A DNA stretch of 64,000 nt from Diphasiastrum complanatum (taxonomy: Eukaryota; Streptophyta; Lycopodiopsida; Lycopodiales; Lycopodiaceae), in the NCBI GenBank assembly GCA_029204225.1, contig CM055100.1, forward strand, positions 3,323,089 through 3,387,088. Reading direction: 5' to 3'. Each line of letters opens with the position of its first letter. Within the stretch, counting starts at the first letter, position 1. The position numbers and the translations under genes were made by a program. Of this stretch, positions 45,201-50,986 are shown in pieces. A model generated the notes under the pieces. It was not told where the DNA came from. It saw only the letters and a program-made list of their open reading frames with translations, and ran no database searches.

Positions 45201-46155
45201 GAACTAATGTGGAAAGATAATTGCAATTCGTTTTTAGAAAGTTTTCAAAAACGATAATAGAATCAAGTCAACTGGATTTGAGACTCCACTTGATTCGATT
45301 TGATTCGATTTGAAGTGACTCGTAATTATGAATCACACGTGCATATGTGCACACATAGATGTGCATGTGTGTGTGTGTGTGCGTATGTGTACGATTTATC
45401 TATCCTTAAGCAAATTTATCTCCATTAGATGCTTCTCCCCTATACTAAAAGACGACCGGTCTCAAAAAAATCCTTACATTTGTCAAATGATCTACATGAA
45501 GGATTATCGAAGTTTTGTCATATCTCACTCTCTTCATTTATCTGAAAATAGTTTGTAGAACAAAGGATACTGCAAACAATTTGATGGGCTGTTAAGTAGA
45601 CAGAATGTAAGTCATATCGAATTTACTTGTTTGATATAAGCAAGATACCCGCCATTTTGAGCGTTCCACACTCTGGATGTATCATTTCGCATGTACGAAA
45701 TGAAAATATTTGTTCATAATTTGATTTTTTTAAAATTTAAAAAGTAAAAATAACATTCCCTTATGCCATTCAGAACAAGTTCATTTCCATACAACTTGGA
45801 ACTGTGGATATAAAATGTCTGTGTCTATGTCTTGCAGTTAAATGCCTAATTCTACGATATTGCGCAGGCATTGGTAAACAGTTTTGAAAAAGCGGGTAGT
45901 GCCGCTCCAAAAGATCGTGCGAGCAGTTCGATTGACAAGTCATCACAAGATTCTGAATGCCAGAAATGCTTGCAAGCAGTCCCAGAAAGCAAAATGGGCA
46001 CGCACACAAAAAGTAAAGAATGTCGCCTTGTTAAAGGACAAAAGATGAATCATTGTCCCTTGTGCCGTAATAGTGTTCAGCCTGGTGATCTGGGTTGGAG
46101 AGCACATCTTCTTGGGCCTCCAGGATGTGCAAAAAACTCTAGAACAAAACCCTAG
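15187..46155 (+). CDS. CEP104: CEP104-like ciliary tip protein, C-terminal nine exons
   Basis: Exons: 15187-15294, 29033-29106, 31614-31680, 39794-39983, 41569-41827, 42144-42213, 43177-43395, 43629-43874, 45868-46155. They total 1521 bp (506 codons plus stop), and every exon junction keeps frame. Order: coiled-coil region with the [11 protein letters not shown] motif (residues 1-60), low-complexity linker (60-150), TOG-like helical repeats (about 160-411), two C2HC zinc fingers at the C-terminus. In animals and Chlamydomonas (FAP256) CEP104 sits at the tips of cilia, binds tubulin through its TOG domain and helps tip structure and length. In a land plant it would act in flagellated sperm. 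The N-terminal part must lie upstream of the window. Introns range from 233 bp to 13.7 kb, the long ones filled by retrotransposons. No frameshift or internal stop is seen, so the gene looks functional. Confidence 0.78.
15640..15927 (+). mobile_element. Remnant left LTR of relic Z
   Basis: This 288-bp stretch is a diverged direct repeat of 28289-28534, with shared words such as tagttgttccactattggg, gccagccatgca and gatttgacgag. The two copies flank the nested elements, as expected of the two LTRs of an old gypsy element (Z) lying in the intron. Confidence 0.65.
15928..16306 (+). other. Leader of relic Z
   Basis: Non-coding sequence between Z's left LTR remnant and the Y insertion site. Frames of about 80 codons here have no recognisable similarity. 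Confidence 0.4.
16307..16311 (+). other. Left target-site duplication of Y (CCTGT)
   Basis: CCTGT precedes the left LTR of Y and is repeated at 25844-25848 after its right LTR, exactly matching a 5-bp gypsy integration footprint. Confidence 0.85.
16312..16703 (+). mobile_element. Left LTR of Y (392 bp)
   Basis: TGTTAGAGTCC...CTTGTGACA. It lacks about 76 bp present in the right LTR between the gatgcggtgtgtc block and tctttggcggggc. Confidence 0.85.
16706..16718 (+). promoter_or_regulatory. Primer-binding site of Y (one change)
   Basis: TGGTATTAGAGCC, the initiator tRNA-Met complement with C changed to T at the seventh base, 2 bp after the LTR. Confidence 0.8.
16719..17503 (+). other. Leader of Y
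   Basis: Resembles the E1 leader at its start (ctctagagagagaaag). No conserved protein is visible in the 70-107 codon frames. From about 17390 the sequence differs from E1 and may belong to the X-type insertion. Confidence 0.45.
17504..17508 (+). other. Left target-site duplication of W (GGTCC)
   Basis: GGTCC here and at 20455-20459 directly flank the two LTRs of W. Confidence 0.8.
17509..17774 (+). mobile_element. Left LTR of W (266 bp)
   Basis: AGTTATGTACTC...CGTAACT. Relative to the right LTR it lacks two blocks (about 50 bp around the gacagctgatgatattg motif and a short ctagggttaagt block); otherwise it is nearly identical, which suggests fairly recent insertion. Confidence 0.85.
17775..17786 (+). 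promoter_or_regulatory. Primer-binding site of W
   Basis: TGGTATCAGAGC, a perfect initiator tRNA-Met complement directly against the LTR end. Confidence 0.9.
17940..18780 (+). repeat. C/T-rich low-complexity tract inside W
   Basis: Irregular repeats of ctccatcgctgcc and ctccagc-like words give a strongly pyrimidine-biased plus strand. Pro/Arg/Ala-rich frames on both strands (for example 18393-18830 plus and 18301-18609 minus) are by-products of composition. Confidence 0.7.
19046..19600 (+). CDS. Acidic repetitive frame of W, function unknown
   Basis: An open frame of about 183 codons without a clear start. It has internal repeats: [35 protein letters not shown], then [20 protein letters not shown] and VVAYAAYY. 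It is followed by a more hydrophobic segment. I do not recognise it. It has no zinc knuckle, protease or polymerase motif. It may be the remnant of a C-terminal extension, since a similarly Asp/Ala-rich tail follows the chromodomain relic at 1620-1798. Whether it is translated is unknown; the low confidence reflects the missing ATG and the repetitive composition. Confidence 0.25.
20109..20120 (+). promoter_or_regulatory. Polypurine tract of W
   Basis: AAAGTAGGGGAG abuts the right LTR start at 20121. Confidence 0.85.
20121..20454 (+). mobile_element. Right LTR of W (334 bp)
   Basis: AGTTATGTACTC...CGTAACT, then TSD GGTCC. Contains a tandem ~29-bp block around catagcttaagtcttgctta. Confidence 0.85.
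20460..20938 (+). other. Leader-like sequence before X gag/pol
   Basis: Non-coding; contains ggccacgt inverted words near 20470-20495. Probably leader of the X-type sequence. Confidence 0.35.
20939..21826 (+). pseudogene. X-type gypsy gag end and protease
   Basis: An open frame of 295 codons, with convincing similarity from about 21300. The protease active site is [17 protein letters not shown] (Asp-Asp-Gly in place of the usual Asp-Ser/Thr-Gly), followed by [10 protein letters not shown] and the closing block [16 protein letters not shown]. The frame ends where the RT precursor should begin (stop after AEQRMKK at about 21824). This family is distinct from Y, whose protease has GSSHDIINS. 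No zinc knuckle is seen in the N-terminal part. Confidence 0.7.
21827..22330 (+). pseudogene. X-type gypsy reverse transcriptase, deleted
   Basis: Blocks visible across frames: [39 protein letters not shown], then after a stop [38 protein letters not shown] and the catalytic [13 protein letters not shown] (FLDD) near 22199-22235. A stop follows HLRKVF at 22275. Just after KLYAK the sequence jumps to [12 protein letters not shown], the region after RNase H, so the RT thumb and RNase H are deleted. Confidence 0.8.
22331..23198 (+). pseudogene. X-type gypsy integrase, 5' two thirds
   Basis: After an acidic linker comes the zinc module [20 protein letters not shown] with SCQKCQVNK, then [19 protein letters not shown] (first catalytic Asp) and [13 protein letters not shown] (second Asp). 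The Glu-containing half is missing: at about 23196 the frame runs directly into Y gag ([15 protein letters not shown]). A stop (TAG) lies just before the zinc module near 22760. Confidence 0.8.
23199..23680 (+). pseudogene. gag: Y gag, C-terminal part with zinc knuckle
   Basis: Starts abruptly within gag at [20 protein letters not shown], then [18 protein letters not shown]. After a frameshift near 23460 it reaches the knuckle [13 protein letters not shown] (about 23560-23600; Cys-x2-Cys-x3-His-x4-Cys). The first ~240 residues present in E1 are absent, replaced by X sequence. Confidence 0.8.
23681..24777 (+). pseudogene. Y protease and N-terminal reverse transcriptase
   Basis: Protease active site [16 protein letters not shown] (Asp-Ile-Gly where the family has Asp-Thr-Gly), then [18 protein letters not shown] and a frameshift in the VLGKRWHA block near 24072. 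The next frame gives the spacer and RT start: [37 protein letters not shown] and [21 protein letters not shown] then stops at the foreign segment before any catalytic Asp. Compared with E1, the RT frame here is cleaner. Confidence 0.8.
24778..24990 (-). other. Foreign ~213-bp segment captured in Y (antisense exon-like)
   Basis: Compared with E1, Y is identical up to ATIFS and again from YREFENGDW, but between them the ~1.1 kb of RT-integrase is replaced by unrelated DNA. On the minus strand this DNA is one open frame: [60 protein letters not shown]. The composition looks like real coding sequence. I do not recognise the protein. It may be a host-gene exon picked up by template switching. Confidence 0.5.
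24991..25354 (+). pseudogene. Y integrase C-terminus with chromodomain-like tail
   Basis: The frame resumes as [20 protein letters not shown], with ~75 bp missing relative to E1, then [20 protein letters not shown] and [20 protein letters not shown]. It ends [20 protein letters not shown] and then [10 protein letters not shown] and a stop. The chromodomain-like core Trp-Lys-Gly ... Trp-Glu is intact here, unlike in E1. In chromoviruses this module can direct integration to chromatin marks. Confidence 0.8.
25360..25375 (+). promoter_or_regulatory. Polypurine tract of Y
   Basis: AGAGGAGGGAAAGA run next to the TGTTAG start of the right LTR. Confidence 0.8.
25376..25843 (+). mobile_element. Right LTR of Y (468 bp)
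   Basis: TGTTAGAGTCC...CTTGTGACA, followed by the TSD CCTGT at 25844-25848. It is the longest copy of this LTR family in the window. Confidence 0.85.
25849..26330 (+). pseudogene. gag: Z gag, C-terminal part with zinc knuckle
   Basis: Directly right of the Y insertion. [40 protein letters not shown] and [15 protein letters not shown] align with E1 gag residues before the knuckle. After a stop near 26104 and a frame change, the knuckle [13 protein letters not shown] lies at about 26252-26290, again Cys-x2-Cys-x3-His-x4-Cys. Z is thus an older cousin of E1 and Y. Confidence 0.7.
26331..27245 (+). pseudogene. Z protease and RT start
   Basis: Protease block [15 protein letters not shown] (Asp-Met-Gly; the Thr is lost) near 26540-26584, a stop, then [18 protein letters not shown], and after a frameshift [20 protein letters not shown]. 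The spacer leads to [20 protein letters not shown] and [10 protein letters not shown], the first RT block, where a stop occurs (27244). All later RT, RNase H and integrase core sequence is deleted. Confidence 0.7.
27246..27605 (+). pseudogene. Z integrase tail / chromodomain-like relic
   Basis: The remains [37 protein letters not shown] and [14 protein letters not shown], with stops at the VHP and Thr/Trp positions, end in PEFVIEDR. A purine-rich run (caaggtgggatggaa) follows before the TGTTAG of the right LTR at 27606. Confidence 0.7.
27606..28534 (+). mobile_element. Right LTR of relic Z, split by a solo LTR
   Basis: Starts TGTTAGGACCC. It is interrupted at 27838-28288 by an unrelated LTR and resumes at 28289 with sequence matching 15660-15927. 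Confidence 0.65.
27838..28288 (+). mobile_element. Solo LTR, AGTTA...TAACT family (451 bp)
   Basis: AGTTATGGACTCGG...CATAACT, flanked by CTAGG (27833-27837) and CTACG (28289-28293), a 5-bp target duplication with one change. The unoccupied site at 15670 (cctagcgttagttgg) confirms the insertion point. No internal sequence adjoins, so it is a recombined solo LTR. GGCCTTGGGCCCTAT occurs twice (about 27954 and 27992). Confidence 0.8.
28535..29032 (+). other. Intron sequence, no feature seen
   Basis: AT-rich end of the 13.7-kb intron, leading into exon b of the CEP104-like gene. Confidence 0.5.
29033..29106 (+). CDS. CEP104: CEP104-like exon b
   Basis: Acceptor gtcgtag|TTG, donor ACAAG|gttaat; enters in phase 0, leaves in phase 2. 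Encodes [13 protein letters not shown] and [11 protein letters not shown], continuing the helix of exon a and then a Ser-rich linker. It lies 13.7 kb downstream of exon a, just past the retrotransposon nest. Confidence 0.7.
29107..31613 (+). other. Second visible intron of the CEP104-like gene
   Basis: 2.5 kb with no transposon domain and only short frames. The 94-codon minus frame at 29694-29978 has no recognisable motif. Confidence 0.5.
31614..31680 (+). CDS. CEP104: CEP104-like exon c (micro-exon)
   Basis: 67-bp exon with acceptor ttttttag|G and donor GAG|gtactc. It accepts the phase-2 end of exon b (AG+G gives Arg) and leaves in phase 0. It encodes [20 protein letters not shown] and NE. 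Support is the exact phase fit and splice sites; the linker sequence itself is not conserved enough to recognise. Confidence 0.6.
31869..33316 (+). mobile_element. LTR of gypsy element E3, TGTTATG...CATAACA
   Basis: 1448-bp LTR with 7-bp perfect inverted termini (TGTTATG / CATAACA) and an adjoining primer-binding site. Positions 31957-31980 and 32054-32077 start a ~97-bp direct repeat rich in acccttggataaggg. Its length is unusual, and an internal insertion is possible. Confidence 0.65.
33317..33328 (+). promoter_or_regulatory. Primer-binding site of E3 (diverged)
   Basis: TGATATTAGAGC, two changes from the initiator tRNA-Met complement, directly after the LTR. Confidence 0.7.
33329..34100 (+). 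other. Leader of E3
   Basis: T-rich non-coding DNA between primer-binding site and gag; no motif seen. Confidence 0.45.
34101..34275 (+). pseudogene. gag: E3 gag fragment
   Basis: [20 protein letters not shown] followed by [12 protein letters not shown] resembles the start of the Retrotrans_gag domain (Leu-x-x-Leu-Glu-x-Tyr-Phe, then Ala-Phe-Tyr-Leu, with Trp near the end). The frame ends at 34270 and no further gag or pol follows before the antisense LTR of E2. It is a truncated element belonging with the LTR at 31869. Confidence 0.55.
34493..35067 (-). mobile_element. 3' LTR of antisense gypsy element E2
   Basis: On the minus strand it begins TGTCACGTCCCTGG, directly after a purine tract (35068-35081, AAGGGCGGAAGAA). 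The left limit is approximate. It contains a ~100-bp tandem duplication (34787-34882 and 34890-34996). Confidence 0.6.
35068..35081 (-). promoter_or_regulatory. Polypurine tract of E2
   Basis: AAGGGCGGAAGAA on the minus strand just upstream of the LTR start. Confidence 0.65.
35082..35594 (-). pseudogene. E2 integrase C-terminus and chromodomain
   Basis: Minus-strand frames encode [19 protein letters not shown], the GPY-type region with [23 protein letters not shown], and then after a stop a chromodomain-like [20 protein letters not shown] and [14 protein letters not shown]. This is a second chromovirus family, with the chromodomain core Leu-Val-Arg-Trp-Lys-Gly. Stops at about 35300 and elsewhere show decay. 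Confidence 0.7.
35595..36204. mobile_element. 610-bp hAT-like non-autonomous DNA transposon
   Basis: Flanked by the 8-bp duplication ATGCTAAT (35587-35594 and 36205-36212). Removing it restores the E2 integrase frame, so it is a clean insertion. The right end read inward is CAAAGTTGCAGTCCGC and the left CTGAGTCGCGATCCGC, diverged terminal inverted repeats (11 of 16) whose right copy fits the hAT CARNG pattern. Subterminal GGATCG and GGAACG words and A/T runs sit at both ends. The middle has repeats of ccatctactgatgtcca. No transposase. Confidence 0.75.
36205..37180 (-). pseudogene. E2 integrase core and zinc module
   Basis: Read on the minus strand: a relic of the RNase H end ([17 protein letters not shown]), the post-zinc linker, core fragments at 36686-36800, and a long frame with [39 protein letters not shown] and [20 protein letters not shown]. 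In the family the residues before this are Gln-Thr-Asp-Gly-Gln-Thr-Glu, here changed to PELDEQKDR, so the catalytic Glu is in doubt. Several stops. Confidence 0.7.
37181..37870 (-). other. Decayed stretch inside E2
   Basis: Between RNase H and integrase of E2. No motif is recognised on either strand; it may be an older insertion. Confidence 0.35.
37871..38810 (-). pseudogene. E2 reverse transcriptase and RNase H
   Basis: Minus-strand blocks: [58 protein letters not shown] and [20 protein letters not shown]. The Y-x-D-D box is lost (the frame goes to AGWTTSHL, then a frameshift). Thumb: [20 protein letters not shown] and HII. RNase [18 protein letters not shown] (Asp present), then after a stop EGRPVAFES. 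The RT N-terminus is cut at about 38810. Confidence 0.8.
38811..39370 (+). mobile_element. LTR-like sequence of unknown family
   Basis: Abuts the truncated end of E2. It has a promoter-like gtataaagtat near 39060, a ctctctctc run and a polished non-coding look typical of LTRs. No partner copy is in the window, so the call is tentative. Confidence 0.35.
39371..39793 (+). other. End of third visible intron
   Basis: AT-rich sequence leading to the acceptor of exon d; nothing else seen. Confidence 0.5.
39794..39983 (+). CDS. CEP104: CEP104-like exon d
   Basis: Acceptor caatttcag|GAC in phase 0. It encodes a linker beginning [13 protein letters not shown] and ending EEPARMK plus one base. The only donor that fits the next exon's phase is AAAG|gcatgt, a GC donor. 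The nearest GT (39988) would put the next exon out of frame. Confidence 0.65.
39984..41568 (+). other. Putative GC-AG intron of the CEP104-like gene
   Basis: Starts AAAG|gcatgt and ends tcttgcag. The phase-1 junction gives a Gly codon. No transposon is recognised within its 1585 bp. Confidence 0.55.
41569..41827 (+). CDS. CEP104: CEP104-like exon e (start of TOG-like domain)
   Basis: Acceptor tcttgcag|GT, donor CAG|gtcagt; phase 1 in, phase 2 out. Contains [20 protein letters not shown] and [15 protein letters not shown], the first helical pairs of the TOG-like array, with the Trp-x-x-R-x-x-A pattern typical of its first helix. Confidence 0.75.
42144..42213 (+). CDS. CEP104: CEP104-like exon f
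   Basis: 70-bp exon, acceptor ccttcag|G and donor CAG|gtagca. It encodes [20 protein letters not shown] and SLQ, matching the second TOG helix pair of CEP104. Phase 2 in, phase 0 out. Confidence 0.75.
43177..43395 (+). CDS. CEP104: CEP104-like exon g
   Basis: Acceptor atgacag|GTT, donor CAG|gttagc, phase 0 both sides, 73 codons. It includes [35 protein letters not shown] and [15 protein letters not shown], a clear HEAT/TOG repeat with the Gly-Asp-Ser-Asn-x-R turn that the family uses. Confidence 0.8.
43629..43874 (+). CDS. CEP104: CEP104-like exon h
   Basis: Acceptor ttgcag|GCA, donor GAG|gtctgc, phase 0 both sides, 82 codons. It contains [36 protein letters not shown] and a final [14 protein letters not shown], the last TOG helices of CEP104. 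Confidence 0.8.
43875..45867 (+). other. Last intron of the CEP104-like gene
   Basis: 2.0 kb. I searched for a missed exon carrying Cys-x2-Cys fingers and saw none. It has a gattcgattt repeat near 45290-45312 and a GT microsatellite near 45361-45382. Confidence 0.5.
45868..46155 (+). CDS. CEP104: CEP104-like terminal exon i (two C2HC zinc fingers)
   Basis: Acceptor gcgcag|GCA, stop TAG at 46153-46155, 95 codons. [10 protein letters not shown] joins smoothly to exon h. After a short Ser/Lys linker come [20 protein letters not shown] followed by SKEC (Cys-x2-Cys, His, Cys), then [20 protein letters not shown] followed by GPPGC. These are the last two zinc fingers of CEP104. The earlier finger region of the animal protein has no counterpart between the TOG end and this point. 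Confidence 0.85.
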   Translation, partial: ALVNSFEKAGSAAPKDRASSSIDKSSQDSECQKCLQAVPESKMGTHTKSKECRLVKGQKMNHCPLCRNSVQPGDLGWRAHLLGPPGCAKNSRTKP

Positions 46156-47560
46156 TCGTAGTTATGGATTATATTCCATGTTCATGTCATTTTTTCAAGC
46201 ATGTATAAATGATGCCAAATAGCATATAAGACAGTAGTACATCTCAAGTGTGTAGTAACATGGGAGCAAGTAACTTCGCAAAAGAGAGAGAGAGGGAGAG
46301 AGTGAGTCCAATTGATTTTTACTCATGGACATTTAGTTCATAGCTTGGTGGGCCTCCAATCCACCTTGTTTTGTTATTCTTCAACTTTTCGTGCACTTAA
46401 TTGTTTTCTTGGTTTGGCATGCCTAGTCTAAATCGACTAGTGACTTTTCTTGCATTCATCTCTATATTCTTCATCCCTTCATCATCTTGGATAATTTATG
46501 CTATATGAAACTTACCTGCTATTATTCCTTGTTGAGAATTACATGTTTGGTTGGTCTGAAAATTTTTCTGAAGCTTAAAGGGGGACATCAACAAGACAAG
46601 AAGCTATTGTGGATTTTAACATTAACTTGAAAGATATGCATCAGACATGCCTTATTAATAAGAGAAGATTTTGATGTTAACTTGACATATATGGCTTACT
46701 AATAAACAATGTAGATTCTGATGTTAACTTGAAAGATAAACAACAAACATGCCCTATCAATAAAGTTTTTGCTTTGAAATGTCAAATCATTGATGCAACA
46801 AATTGTTAGCAAGAGTGTTATATCTTTCCATTCATGTAATAGATTGTTCTACACAGAGTGTTACGTGATGTGGATGGACCTAGGCACTATAATAGATATG
46901 CACTATAGTACTTGCAAGAACAATGATTTATTCCTTTGCATACTTATTCCTACCACAATGACACTATGTGGTCTTGGATTCTCCCATGGAGAAGAAATTC
47001 AATGGATCATTATTGTTTTAAATTATTTTAGATACATGCCAATTTACTCATATTTGCAAGCACCACTCTAGTGGTAAATCATGAGATGTTGAGCCGAAAT
47101 GCTTGGCCAATGTTGAGACAACTAGTTTGATATAGCTTCTATGTTAGCACAAAGGATCATGGGGTTGTCTCTTGAAATGCTTACATTGGTCATGGCAAAC
47201 AAGAAGTGTTGAATCATTGAAATTGATCTCTTATGTCATCGTCTTTTGTTCCAACACCTTGCTTACAATATATATTTTCATCTCATACATTTTTTGATTT
47301 TTTCATTTTAATGCATATGAATACTTATGCTCATAATGTTGGTAAAACACCATGAAGAAGTCAAAGTGGTGTCATATGCAACAATTTCATTGTAAAATAG
47401 AAAATAACCACAATTTTGTAAACATGTTGCGACAAAGATTCCAGCAATTTAAAGATATATTATTTCAAACCATCAATAAAAAATGTAGTAACTTCAACTT
47501 TTGAATGTACACCAAGAAAACAAAAAAACATAAGAAACAAATCCCATTGGAAATCTAAGG
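46156..47560 (+). other. 3' flank of the CEP104-like gene
   Basis: Includes a GA-rich run at 46281-46305. No gene seen. No classic AATAAA is evident close to the stop. Confidence 0.45.
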
Positions 47561-47697
47561 GTGGGTTTAGACTAGTAGCAAGTCCCTTTGCTTGGTCTGT
47601 CACTTGCCATTCATTTTTTTTTAACTTTGGTGGGTTTAGACTAGTAACAAGTCCCTTTGCTTTGCCTGTCACTTGCCATTCATTTTTTTAACTTTGG
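47561..47697 (+). repeat. Tandem duplication of a ~69-bp unit
   Basis: 47561-47629 and 47630-47697 share gtgggtttagactagta, agtccctttgctt and cacttgccattcattttttt with few changes. Confidence 0.85.
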
Positions 47698-49900
47698 CAA
47701 GTGAGTTGTGAACCATTTTCCTTTCAAACTTGGCTGGCAAGTGCTAAATGAAGGCCCAATCTAATTTGCTAGTTTGAATCCCTACCATCCCATTGGTCCA
47801 ATTTTTGCTAAAGTGTCCTTGGCAACTCAACATATGCCAGACAATGTTCCTATGCCCAAACAATGTGCTCGAGTTGCTCCTATGTGGCAAGGGTCTCATG
47901 CCACCCCATTTGCCACATGGTCACAACTCAAGGTAAGTTTGAAAGAGGGGAAGATTTATTTTTTCTCCCTGGATAAATAACTCCATTTTGAATTTGGGAC
48001 TTGCTCGGTAATGTAGTCTGAAATCATTCTAAGGAGAAATTTGAGCTCACATACAAGTTGAGAACCATACATCAAACTAAAGTTGCAACCTTAAGACCTT
48101 ATTTGGGTTCGTGAAGTAAATCTGTCATCTTCTTTCTTCTTTAAAAAGTTGAAAGCTCAACAAAAGAGAGATCTTAAGGAGCTTTAAATGAAAATGAGAC
48201 CTTATATGATGAACCTCATCACATTGTAAAGGTCGTTGCTTTTGAGAAAATTTATTAGCCTAAACTCGGCTTTAGTCATCTAATAAAATTGATAGAATGT
48301 CAAGTTTTAAGCGAAGCAACAAGCTAAATTATTGTTTGACAGAAGTTGATCTCTTGGAGACTCAAAGTGAATTATGCTAAGTCCGACCTTCTGATGTTGT
48401 CATATTTTCTACTCTTGGATAAAGTACCTTAGGCTTAGAGACATGCATCTTGACACCATTTTCATATGCCTAGGCTTCTCCTTAGGAGTCTCAATTATAA
48501 TCAGCATATTAAATTGAATCTTGACCAAGCTTAATGCTTAGAACTTGTCTTTCCAAGTTTTGTTACTAGACTGATCTTGAAGCATATCTTCATGACCTAC
48601 TTGACCTAGTTTTTGTTTGTTTGATCTTGGCCTCATTCATACTTTTAATTGATTGTTAGCACTTTTTGTGAGTTTGTTTTTGAAATGGTTAACTCAATAT
48701 TCTTAATTGGGATAATATTTTTGGCCCTTACAAATTTGAAAGGCTAGTCCTCGTCAATCCCTCTACTCACTCGTCTTTAAAAGACTTCACCAAGTTATCA
48801 TTTTCTCTCAAACAATCCGTTTTGCCAAGCATCTAGATTTGAGTGCATGTTCATTATTGTGAGAGTTCAAATGGATAGAAGAAATTTGACATCCTTTTTT
48901 GCTTTTCAGAAAGTATCACCTACGATGATAAGTCAAGGAAAAAATTGAAAAGAATGTGGAGGTGGCCTTTCTAAAAAGGGATAAAAAAGTGAGAGCATAT
49001 TTGCCAGATTCTAGAAGATGGAACTAACTATTTGAAAGCCAACCTTGAAATCACATGCAAAGATTACAATTGCCCAATTACCTTGCCAACCACTCTAACA
49101 AAGGTTGACTCCACACTAAGATATTTTTTCAGTCTTCTTTGGTACTATTACTAACAGTAATGCCCACTTTTCATGTTCAATTTCATAAATGAAATCAGCA
49201 TCCAATGGTTTCTAGAATTCGTATTTAAGTATAATTCAGGTTGCAACGATAAAATCGGATCACTTTTGGAATAGCACGAGGTTCCAATAGAATAGTACCA
49301 CTAAGGTAGGAATGCATTTAAGATCATTGTAAAATCATGCAAGACAATCTTTGAACTTTATCGTCAAATTTTGCAACTCAAGGAATTGTATGGAAAGTAT
49401 TTGTGCTCCCACATGTATGATCTCCACTTCTTCTCTCAATTAAGCAAAATTCATCAACTGTGTTCTAGTTGGTCTATCAAATACTTCTTGCGCTTTTGGA
49501 TCACTTCCTTCAGGTTCTCGCTGGGCTTTTGGTATCATAATTACCACATCATCCAAAGTGTAACTTTTGAATTATTCGGGCACATCATGTTGTGGTTCTT
49601 GTTCATTTTCTTTCTCTAGCAGGTTGATCTTGGTTTTGCCCTTTGAGGTCGATTTCTTTGCTATTGAATTTTTTTGCTTTGTTGATTTATGGATTAATGA
49701 ATCATTTCCATGAAGGTTTGGATCCATCTTTCTTTTAGCTTTCTCCAACTGTTGTGTATGGGCAACATGATCACTGATCTCAAGATCTACTTTTGTGATT
49801 GTCTCATTTGAGAAATTACCAATTTGAGAACCTTGTTATAATTTTATTTTGCATTTTTTTTTGGTCATAACTACAAAAGGTTTGACATTTTTCAAAACAA
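47698..49900. other. No gene seen
   Basis: Frames are short and compositional. Probably decayed repeat DNA. Confidence 0.45.
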
Positions 49901-50300
49901 TCGCTTATGGTGGCTTTTGTGGAAGTTGATCAAGAATATGGTGTACTCCAAATCTAGTTGGATTCATATGGCCTAAAATTTGTTGATAAGTCAATTCAGC
50001 CTCCTCATCATAAGATAAAGCATGACCCATTGGTATGAGTTTATCTTCTATTGGACCAGGGATTGGATTAGCTGAAATCCAAGCAACATTCATCATATTT
50101 ACGCCATATGTGAATTCTTGAATTGATGGAAATCATGTTTGTTAGTGCAATTGCGTTTGACATTCCACAATTTATGCTATTGCCTTTGTTAGAACATTCT
50201 ACGATTCGATGATTCTCACCACATCCAAGACATCCTAGTGGCGCTCTTGCCCAAGTCTCTGTCGTTGTGCAGTAGCATAAATAACTTAATATTCATTGAT
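49901..50300 (-). pseudogene. Antisense gag-like fragment with a zinc-knuckle-like motif
   Basis: On the minus strand near 50200-50250 one frame gives CLGCGENHRIVEC, a Cys-x2-Cys-x3-His-x4-Cys knuckle, followed by KGNSINCG. A 63-codon frame downstream (PIPGPIEDKLIPMGHALSYD, then EEAELTYQQILGHMNPTRFG) is uninterrupted but unrecognised. It could be an old retroelement gag. Confidence 0.3.
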
Positions 50301-50416
50301 TGCATGATCATGGAATGATAAGTTGGTCTCATCCATTGGATTGCATCTTGATTAGGAAGAGCTTCTGGTTTTACCAGATTAGTCTAAGCTCCTTGCTAAC
50401 CTGGAGGTGTTGTTAA

Positions 50417-50986
50417 GCATTAGGGCCCTTTTTGGACTAAAAAAGGGCCTCTTCACTAATCATAATTAATGTTAATGACGACATGTGTACCAATAAGAGA
50501 GTGACAATTGAGATGGAGTGGTCTATATGACATGGTACTCCAAGAGGGCCCGCTGGAGGGGGACCCGCTGGGTGCACAGCCCAGCAAGCCCAAGGGAAAA
50601 AAGGGGGCCGCGGGGGGGTGGGGGGTGGGTTTACTAGAGGTACTCCTATCTCCCTCCCTCCAATTTCTTTTCAATTTTTTTTTTTCAAAATGGGGGCCCA
50701 AAGAAATATTGGGCTCCCTTTTATCTCATTCCAAGCTAATAATAACGACATTTGAAGGTCTTGAAAATTGAAGGTTATATTGAATTCACAATTTTAGGCT
50801 ACATGAACATAATTTGTCCTTGCTATATTATACTAGATTTAAGTGAAGCCTATTGAAATGGGAGTTAGCCCATGAGAAACACACGGTGAACTACCACATA
50901 GGACGATTAATGAGTTAATTAATCCTAATTAGCAAACACGTTCAGGCAAGGAAAAGGCTCTTTTGAGTCCAAAAAGGGCCCTAATG
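50417..50986. mobile_element. TIR DNA transposon (~570 bp) with GGGCCC-rich ends
   Basis: The 21 bp at 50418-50438 (CATTAGGGCCCTTTTTGGAC and one base more) recur exactly inverted at 50966-50986. GTTAA flanks both ends (50412-50416 and 50987-50991) as a likely target duplication. No transposase is encoded. The interior contains a G-rich run (50603-50629). Confidence 0.75.
50603..50629 (+). other. G-quadruplex-type G runs
   Basis: Four G tracts (5, 7, 6 and 3 G) separated by ccgc, t and t lie within 27 bp inside the TIR element. Confidence 0.6.

Noticed and set aside
15187-46155. CEP104-like sequence as a processed pseudogene
   Set aside because: Eight introns with canonical or near-canonical splice sites and intact phases remain, and no stops occur.
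50508-50771. 87-codon frame as a gene
   Set aside because: It spans the G-rich core of the TIR element and has only compositional bias.
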